Positions 6,056 through 10,095 of a DNA stretch of 10,095 bases are shown here, piece by piece. Positions within the stretch are counted from its first letter, which is position 1. Each line of letters begins with the position of its first letter. The DNA lies in the NCBI GenBank assembly GCA_964460315.1, contig CAYWPQ010000038.1, positions 1-10,095 on the forward strand, given 5' to 3'. The position numbers and the translations under genes were made by a program. Source of the DNA: Lacustribacter sp964460315 (GTDB taxonomy: Bacteria; Pseudomonadota; Gammaproteobacteria; Burkholderiales; Burkholderiaceae_A). The notes beneath the pieces are model-generated. The model was not told the DNA's origin, made no database searches, and saw only the letters and a program-made list of their open reading frames with translations.

Positions 6056-6794
6056 TTAGGCTGATTGGAGTTTTGCCAAGACAGCATCAACGAAAATTGC
6101 GGCGACATCAATCCCGGTTTGCTGGGTAATTTCTTGAAACCCTGTGGGGCTGGTCACATTGATCTCAGTGAGATAGTCGCCAATCACATCAAGCCCAAGC
6201 AGCAGAAGACCTCGCGCAGCAAGCCGTTTACCCACGGCTTGGGCAATTTCCCGGTCCCTGGCACTCAGCGCCACGGCAACCCCTTTGCCCCCGGCGGCAA
6301 GGTTGCCGCGCGACTGGCCCTTTGGTGGGATTCGGGCCAGCGCAAAATCAATGGGCTTGCCGTTGATCACGATAATTCGTTTGTCGCCCTGAACAATTTC
6401 TGGAATATAGCGCTGCGCCACAATCGCTTTTTGACCGTGATCGCTCAGAACTTCAATGGCTGACGGCAGATTGGGGTCGGTGGCATCGAGCACGAAAATG
6501 CCGCTGCCTCCCATGGCATCAAGTGGTTTTAAGACCAGCTTGCCCTGTTCTTTGGCAAAGGCCTTGATGCTTNNNNNNNNNNNNNNNNNNNNNNNNNNNN
6601 NNNNNNNNNNNNNNNNNNNNNNNNNNNNNNNNNNNNNNNNNNNNNNNNNNNNNNNNNNNNNNNNNNNNNNNNCGCCTGCGAAGCTCTCGCATCATGGCAA
6701 AGGTGGTGTCTTTGTAAATGGCAAAACTAGAGAGTGCGTCAGCCACGATAAGCACGGGCCGTTGAGGAAACTGTTGGCTTAGGCCTTGGCTCAA
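6056..6794 (-). CDS. gshB: Glutathione synthetase, interrupted by an assembly gap
   Basis: ATP-grasp ligase that joins glycine to gamma-glutamylcysteine, the second step of glutathione synthesis. The first 40 codons are visible (6794-6673), with VLIVADALSSFAIYKDTTFA and MMRELRR matching the GshB N-terminus. The last 171 codons (6572-6056) are visible too, with KLVLKPLDAMGGSGIF (ATP-grasp), QRYIPEI, GDKRIIVINGKPI, RIPPKGQSRGNLAAGGKG and DYLTEINVTSPTGFQEI. By comparison with E. coli GshB (315 residues) about 114 residues are hidden by the N run. With exactly 100 N the two parts are in different frames, but the placeholder length is arbitrary, so I do not call it a pseudogene. The likely start is TTG 6794, which overlaps the gshA stop as TTGA. 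A GTG at codon 14 is the only nearby alternative and lies just before the first beta strand. Confidence 0.92.
6573..6672. other. Assembly gap of 100 N
   Basis: Exactly 100 undetermined bases interrupt gshB. The flanking coding phases (2 bases left over on the N-terminal side, 1 on the C-terminal side) require a true missing length divisible by three. Alignment from memory to E. coli GshB suggests about 340 bases. The window coordinates beyond this point are therefore probably about 240 bases short of the real chromosome. Confidence 0.97.
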
Positions 6795-8092
6795 GACAGG
6801 CCCTTTGGTGTTGACGACCCCTGGCCTTCAAGCTCAAGCGATGCTGCAAGAAGTGCAAGGCGCGAGATCACACCATAGACGTAAAAACGATTGGGTGCGG
6901 CATCGGGGTGGCTTGCGTAGTCAGGCTGGGTGCAGCTTTCGTCGAAGGCAAGCGGCGCGAATTTCATGCCGGGAGCATTCAGATTTTCGTCGGGGCCGCG
7001 CTCGGCATGAACCCTGTAAAACCCCCCGACCACATAGCGATCAACCATATAAACCACGGGTTCGGCGACAGCATCGTCGACCACCTCAAGCGTGGGAACA
7101 CCCTCCTGGATCAAAACATCCGAGACCTGCATGCCCTCTTTGACCACCGCCATTTTGTTTCGCTGTTTGCGGTTGAGATTCGTGACTTCACTGGCATCTT
7201 TGACGGTCATGACGCCCATGCCATAGGTTCCGGCATCGGCCTTCACCACAACATAAGGCGTCTGCTGAATACCAAGAGAGCGATACTTGTCGCGAATCCG
7301 ATCCAACATGAGCGCGACGTTGTCTGCCAGACAGGACTCACCTTCGCGAGCCTGGAAATCCACGTTGGAACAGGTGGCGAAAAACGGGTCCAAGACCCAG
7401 GGGTCGATCTGGATGCGTTCGGCAAAGGCTTTGACCACCGACGAGTACGCCGCAAAATGCTGTGACTTTCGACGAACGGACCAGCCCGCGTGAAGCGGCG
7501 GAATGATCTGCTGACCTTTGAGCCCCTGCAAGATGGCGGGCACCCCTGCTGAGAGATCGTTATTGAGCAAGATACCGCAGGGATCGAAGTCTTTCACTCC
7601 AATACGGTCACCCTGACGAATGATGGGCTCAAGAATCAGGTATTCGCCATTGGGAAGAGCGATGGGAGTGGGCGCCTGCACGTCGGGCAGCAGGCTTCCA
7701 ATACGAATGGATAAGCCGGACTGCTTCAGCAGGCTTGCAAGTCTTGCCACATTGGTGAGGTAGTGAATATTGCGGGTGTGGTTTTCTGGAATTAACAGAA
7801 AGCGACGGACATCGGGGCAGCGGCGCTCAACCGCAGCGCTCATTGCCTGCACAGCCAGTGGCAGCGCGTCCTCTGAAAGGTTATTGAACCCCCCTGGGAA
7901 GAGATTCGTGTCGACGACCGAGAGCTTGAACCCTGCGTTACGAAGATCCACCGAAGCATAAAACGGGGGCACATGGCTTTGCCACTGGGAGCGAAACCAG
8001 TGTTCGATCTCGGGGCTTGCGTTGAGAATCTGGCGCTCAAGCTCCAGCAGGGGGCCGCCACCGTCTGCGGCATTGAGAATCTGAGGAATCAT
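6791..8092 (-). CDS. gshA: Glutamate-cysteine ligase, Acidithiobacillus/betaproteobacterial type
   Basis: Cytosolic ATP-dependent ligase that forms gamma-glutamylcysteine, the first and usually limiting step of glutathione synthesis. It has 433 residues and belongs to the GshA family first defined from Acidithiobacillus ferrooxidans, distinct from the E. coli GshA fold family. Landmarks are LLELERQIL (15-23), YASVDLRNAGFKL (45-57), DTNLFPGGFNNL (61-72), ENHTRNIHYLTN (103-114), ILLNNDLSAG (174-183) and VVVKADAGTYGMGVM (281-295). FYRVHAE (359-365) lies near the end. The ATG at 8092 is the first possible start, since an in-frame TAG lies 8 codons upstream with no start codon between. No Shine-Dalgarno is visible, and a -10-like TACAAT lies only nine bases before the ATG. 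The stop overlaps the gshB start by four bases. Confidence 0.95.
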   Translation of the reverse strand: MIPQILNAADGGGPLLELERQILNASPEIEHWFRSQWQSHVPPFYASVDLRNAGFKLSVVDTNLFPGGFNNLSEDALPLAVQAMSAAVERRCPDVRRFLLIPENHTRNIHYLTNVARLASLLKQSGLSIRIGSLLPDVQAPTPIALPNGEYLILEPIIRQGDRIGVKDFDPCGILLNNDLSAGVPAILQGLKGQQIIPPLHAGWSVRRKSQHFAAYSSVVKAFAERIQIDPWVLDPFFATCSNVDFQAREGESCLADNVALMLDRIRDKYRSLGIQQTPYVVVKADAGTYGMGVMTVKDASEVTNLNRKQRNKMAVVKEGMQVSDVLIQEGVPTLEVVDDAVAEPVVYMVDRYVVGGFYRVHAERGPDENLNAPGMKFAPLAFDESCTQPDYASHPDAAPNRFYVYGVISRLALLAASLELEGQGSSTPKGLS

Positions 8093-8100
8093 ACTTAGGC

Positions 8101-8106
8101 ATTGTA
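8101..8106 (-). promoter_or_regulatory. Candidate -10 box of gshA (possible leaderless start)
   Basis: The minus strand reads TACAAT at 8106-8101, five of six bases of the -10 consensus. A start site six to eight bases further on would fall at or within a couple of bases of the gshA ATG (8092). No good -35 box lies at 16-18 bases upstream, because that stretch is the end of the amtB terminator. The match may be chance. Confidence 0.35.
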
Positions 8107-8118
8107 GCCAAGCTACCC

Positions 8119-8152
8119 AAAAAAATACCCGCCGGGGGGAGACGGCGGGTAT
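8119..8152 (-). terminator. Intrinsic terminator of glnK-amtB
   Basis: On the minus strand a perfect 10-base stem, ATACCCGCCG (8152-8143) pairing with CGGCGGGTAT (8134-8125), encloses an 8-base loop. A run of seven T at 8125-8119 follows (the first also closes the stem). It lies 60 bases after the amtB stop and 27 bases before the gshA ATG, so it separates the nitrogen genes from the glutathione/PTS operon. Confidence 0.93.
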
Positions 8153-8177
8153 CGAACAACACTTCCTACAACGGATG

Positions 8178-8199
8178 AAGGGGATGTTGCCATCCCCTT
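8178..8199 (-). other. GCAA-tetraloop hairpin in the amtB 3' untranslated region
   Basis: On the minus strand AAGGGGATG-GCAA-CATCCCCTT is a perfect 9-base stem capped by GCAA, a GNRA tetraloop. It lies 13 bases after the amtB stop and 26 bases before the terminator stem. No T-run follows, so it is not a terminator itself. It may protect the transcript's 3' end or form a platform for a protein or a small RNA. Confidence 0.6.
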
Positions 8200-8211
8200 G
8201 TGACCAACCAA

Positions 8212-9657
8212 TTACATGTAATAGGCCTTTTCACCGTGTGAGGTCACATCAAGGCCCTCACGCTCTTCTTCTTCAGGAACCCGAAGGCCCATCACCATCT
8301 TGATGATGAAGAGCGCAATCACAGAGACCACCGCGGAGAGGATGATCGTGGTGATGACAGCCTCAGCCTGGATCAGCACCTGACCACTGATGGAATAGCC
8401 GTCGGCAACCTTGTTGGCAACGTAGTCATACACGCCCGTGCCGCCCAGTGAGGGTGCTGCGAAAACGCCTGTCAGGATGGCACCCACAATGCCGCCAAGT
8501 CCGTGAACACCAAAGACATCCAGTGCGTCGTCGGCCTTCAGCATCTTCTTCAGGCCCGTGACACCCCATAGGCAGACAAAGCCGGAGATCGCGCCGATCA
8601 CCAAGGCACCAATAAGACCAACAAAGCCAGCGGCAGGGGTGATGGCAACAAGCCCTGCGACCGCACCCGAGGCTGCACCCAGCATGGAGGGCTTACCTTT
8701 GAAGAGCCATTCGCCAATCGTCCAGGCCATCACAGCAGCAGCTGTTGCAAAGAGCGTGTTGGTGACAGCAAGCGCTGCAACACCGGTTGCCTCAAGGTTG
8801 GAGCCCGCGTTAAAGCCGAACCAGCCCACCCAGAGCATCGCTGCGCCAACCATGGTCAACGTGAGTGAGTGCGGGGTCATGGCTTCTTTGCCGTAGCCCA
8901 CGCGCTTGCCCACCATGTAGGCCGCAACAAGACCGGCAACACCAGCGTTGATATGAACCACCGTGCCACCTGCGAAGTCCAAGGCACCTTTCGCCCAGAG
9001 TGCGCCGGCTGCCGCCACAACGGCCTCAAGGGCTTTGGCGTCAGTAATGGCATCAGGGCCGTCCCAGTACCAGACCATGTGGGCGGTTGGGATATAGGCA
9101 AAGGTGAACCAAAGCACAAGGAAGGCAAGCACAGCACCGAACTTCATGCGCTCGGCGAATGCGCCAACAATCAGCGCACAGGTGATGGCGGCAAAGGTTC
9201 CCTGGAAGGCCACAAAGATCAATTCAGGAATGACCACGCCTTTGCTGAACGTTGCTGCCACTGAATCGGGCGTGATGCCAGCAAGGAATGCCTTATCAAA
9301 GCCACCGAAGTAAGGGCTGCCACCGGTGAATGCCAGGCTGTAGCCGTAGATGGCCCAAAGCACGAAGATGAGTGATGCACCAACCATCACCTGCATCAGA
9401 ACCGACAACATGTTTTTGCTGCGCACCAGGCCGCCGTAAAACAAGGCAAGACCAGGAACAATCATAAAGAGCACCAGCACGGTGGAGACAATCATCCATG
9501 CAGTGTCACCCTTGTTAGGAACGGGTGGAGCGGCAGCGGCCACAGCGGATGCAGCTGCAGGGGCATCGGCGGCAAAAGCAAGCGACGCCAGCCCGAAGGT
9601 GCCCGCAGCAGCAGCCACAGGCGCTGCATATTTTGCGAGAGTCGAGAGAGTTTTCAT
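8212..9657 (-). CDS. amtB: Ammonium transporter AmtB
   Basis: Inner-membrane ammonium channel of the Amt/Mep/Rh family, 481 residues. A signal peptide is likely (residues 1-29, ending SLAFA before ADAP), followed by an alanine/proline-rich stretch (30-47) and then the helices from about residue 52. The twin pore histidines are His235 (VVHINAG) and His385 (GVHGLGG). Asp227 (ALDFAGG), Phe155 (TFAAIT), Trp196 (AHMVW) and Phe282 (WFGFNAGS) match the E. coli pore and binding-site residues D160, F107, W148 and F215. The loop after Trp196 is about 19 residues longer than in E. coli AmtB. The C-terminus EEREGLDVTSHGEKAYY is the conserved cytoplasmic tail that contacts GlnK. It lies 32 bases downstream of glnK, with an AAGAGGACA ribosome site. 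Confidence 0.97.
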   Translation of the reverse strand: MKTLSTLAKYAAPVAAAAGTFGLASLAFAADAPAAASAVAAAAPPVPNKGDTAWMIVSTVLVLFMIVPGLALFYGGLVRSKNMLSVLMQVMVGASLIFVLWAIYGYSLAFTGGSPYFGGFDKAFLAGITPDSVAATFSKGVVIPELIFVAFQGTFAAITCALIVGAFAERMKFGAVLAFLVLWFTFAYIPTAHMVWYWDGPDAITDAKALEAVVAAAGALWAKGALDFAGGTVVHINAGVAGLVAAYMVGKRVGYGKEAMTPHSLTLTMVGAAMLWVGWFGFNAGSNLEATGVAALAVTNTLFATAAAVMAWTIGEWLFKGKPSMLGAASGAVAGLVAITPAAGFVGLIGALVIGAISGFVCLWGVTGLKKMLKADDALDVFGVHGLGGIVGAILTGVFAAPSLGGTGVYDYVANKVADGYSISGQVLIQAEAVITTIILSAVVSVIALFIIKMVMGLRVPEEEEREGLDVTSHGEKAYYM

Positions 9658-9659
9658 AA

Positions 9660-9669
9660 TGTCCTCTTG
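9660..9669 (-). promoter_or_regulatory. Ribosome site of amtB, a copy of the glnK site
   Basis: On the minus strand CAAGAGGACA ends two bases before the amtB ATG. The same ten bases stand at the same distance before glnK (10040-10031). This suggests matched translation of the two partners or a shared origin of the leaders. Confidence 0.7.
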
Positions 9670-9689
9670 AAGTGGATGTCAGCGGTCAA

Positions 9690-10028
9690 TCAAAGCGCGT
9701 CTTTACCGGTTTCGCCGGTACGGATACGAATGACTTGCTGCAGGTCGTAAACAAAGATCTTTCCGTCGCCAATTTTTCCAGTGCGGGCAGCGCCCTCAAT
9801 GGCCTCGATGGAACGCTCAAGAAGATCGTCGGCGACTGCGGCCTCCACTTTGACTTTGGGAAGAAAATCGACGACGTATTCCGCGCCACGATAAAGCTCG
9901 GTGTGGCCCTTTTGACGGCCAAAACCTTTGACCTCGGTCACGGTGATGCCCTGAACGCCAATTGCGGAAAGGGCTTCACGCACTTCGTCGAGCTTAAAGG
10001 GCTTGATGATTGCAGTGATTAATTTCAT
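9690..10028 (-). CDS. glnK: PII nitrogen regulatory protein GlnK
   Basis: Small trimeric PII signal protein, 112 residues, the usual length. It senses ATP/ADP and 2-oxoglutarate and blocks AmtB under nitrogen excess. The T-loop has ELYRGAEYVVDFLPK with Tyr51, the site that GlnD uridylylates. Nucleotide-binding residues are visible: Gln39 (GFGRQKG), Lys58, GDGK (87-90, Lys90), Arg101 and Arg103. It is called GlnK rather than GlnB because amtB follows 32 bases downstream; the two are hard to tell apart by sequence alone. The ATG has CAAGAGGACA before it. NtrC/sigma-54 control is usual for this pair in Proteobacteria, but only 67 bases of upstream sequence are in the window, and they show no -24/-12 element. 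Confidence 0.96.
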   Translation of the reverse strand: MKLITAIIKPFKLDEVREALSAIGVQGITVTEVKGFGRQKGHTELYRGAEYVVDFLPKVKVEAAVADDLLERSIEAIEGAARTGKIGDGKIFVYDLQQVIRIRTGETGKDAL

Positions 10029-10030
10029 GT

Positions 10031-10040
10031 TGTCCTCTTG
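10031..10040 (-). promoter_or_regulatory. Ribosome site of glnK
   Basis: On the minus strand CAAGAGGACA ends two bases before the glnK ATG and contains AGAGG at normal spacing. The remaining bases to the window end (10041-10095) show no recognisable promoter, terminator or coding segment. Confidence 0.7.
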
Positions 10041-10095
10041 TTTGAATGAGGGCCGCGGTGATCTGCTGCGCCCTTGGATTCATGAGATTGGGGTT

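Noticed and set aside
6519..6794. Short chimeric protein reading through the N run, suggesting a frameshifted gshB pseudogene
   Set aside because: The frame change is produced by the arbitrary gap length; both flanks have intact GshB sequence in compatible coding phase.
6908..7465. A 185-codon open frame on the plus strand opposite gshA
   Set aside because: It is antisense to a well-supported gshA, has no recognisable motif and lacks a clear ribosome site.
10029..10095. End of a further gene or a sigma-54 promoter upstream of glnK
   Set aside because: Minus-strand frames in this stub show no recognisable protein end, and no GG/GC -24/-12 pair is present. Too little sequence is available.

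Overview
The window looks like a chromosomal core region of a betaproteobacterium, most likely of the order Burkholderiales. The evidence is the combination of genes: glnK-amtB, the beta/gammaproteobacterial (Acidithiobacillus-type) glutamate-cysteine ligase gshA with gshB, a stripped-down regulatory phosphotransferase system (mannose-type EIIA, HPr, EI) and the metX-metW pair. I recall this neighbourhood from Burkholderia, Ralstonia and relatives. A run of 100 N inside gshB shows a scaffolded draft assembly, possibly a metagenome bin. I could not assign a genus.

Layout: every gene but one is on the minus strand, so transcription runs from high to low coordinates. At 10028-8212 glnK and amtB form a nitrogen-sensing and ammonium-uptake pair. 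It is followed by a tetraloop hairpin and a clear intrinsic terminator (8119-8152). Next come gshA (8092-6791), gshB (6794-6056, holding the gap), an EIIA-Man-type protein (6014-5613), ptsH (5611-5342) and ptsI (5342-3561). These five are packed with overlaps of 4 and 1 bases and gaps of 41 and 1 bases, so they are probably one operon for glutathione synthesis plus a PTS phosphorelay without any visible sugar permease. A small orphan LuxR-type DNA-binding protein (3259-3588) is the only plus-strand gene. It is divergent from metX and overlaps the 3' end of ptsI tail to tail by 28 bases. The last block, metX (3066-1915), metW (1918-1325), a 3-hydroxybutyryl-CoA dehydrogenase (1316-468) and the first 151 codons of an MFS transporter (455-1, running off the window), is again tightly spaced. 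It starts from a recognisable sigma-70-like promoter at 3091-3119.

How the genes work together: GlnK and AmtB couple ammonium uptake to the cell's nitrogen state. The EI-HPr-EIIA relay probably reports the PEP/carbon state to regulatory targets. GshA and GshB make glutathione. MetX and MetW start methionine synthesis from homoserine. The hydroxyacyl-CoA dehydrogenase and the transporter appear to be passengers of the met operon. No mobile element, CRISPR array, tRNA or rRNA was seen, and no gene-free stretch exceeds 300 bases. I found no convincing novel multi-gene system. The points most worth a second look are the orphan LuxR protein and its overlap with ptsI, the possible leaderless start of gshA, the dehydrogenase in the metXW operon, and the mis-sized gap in gshB.
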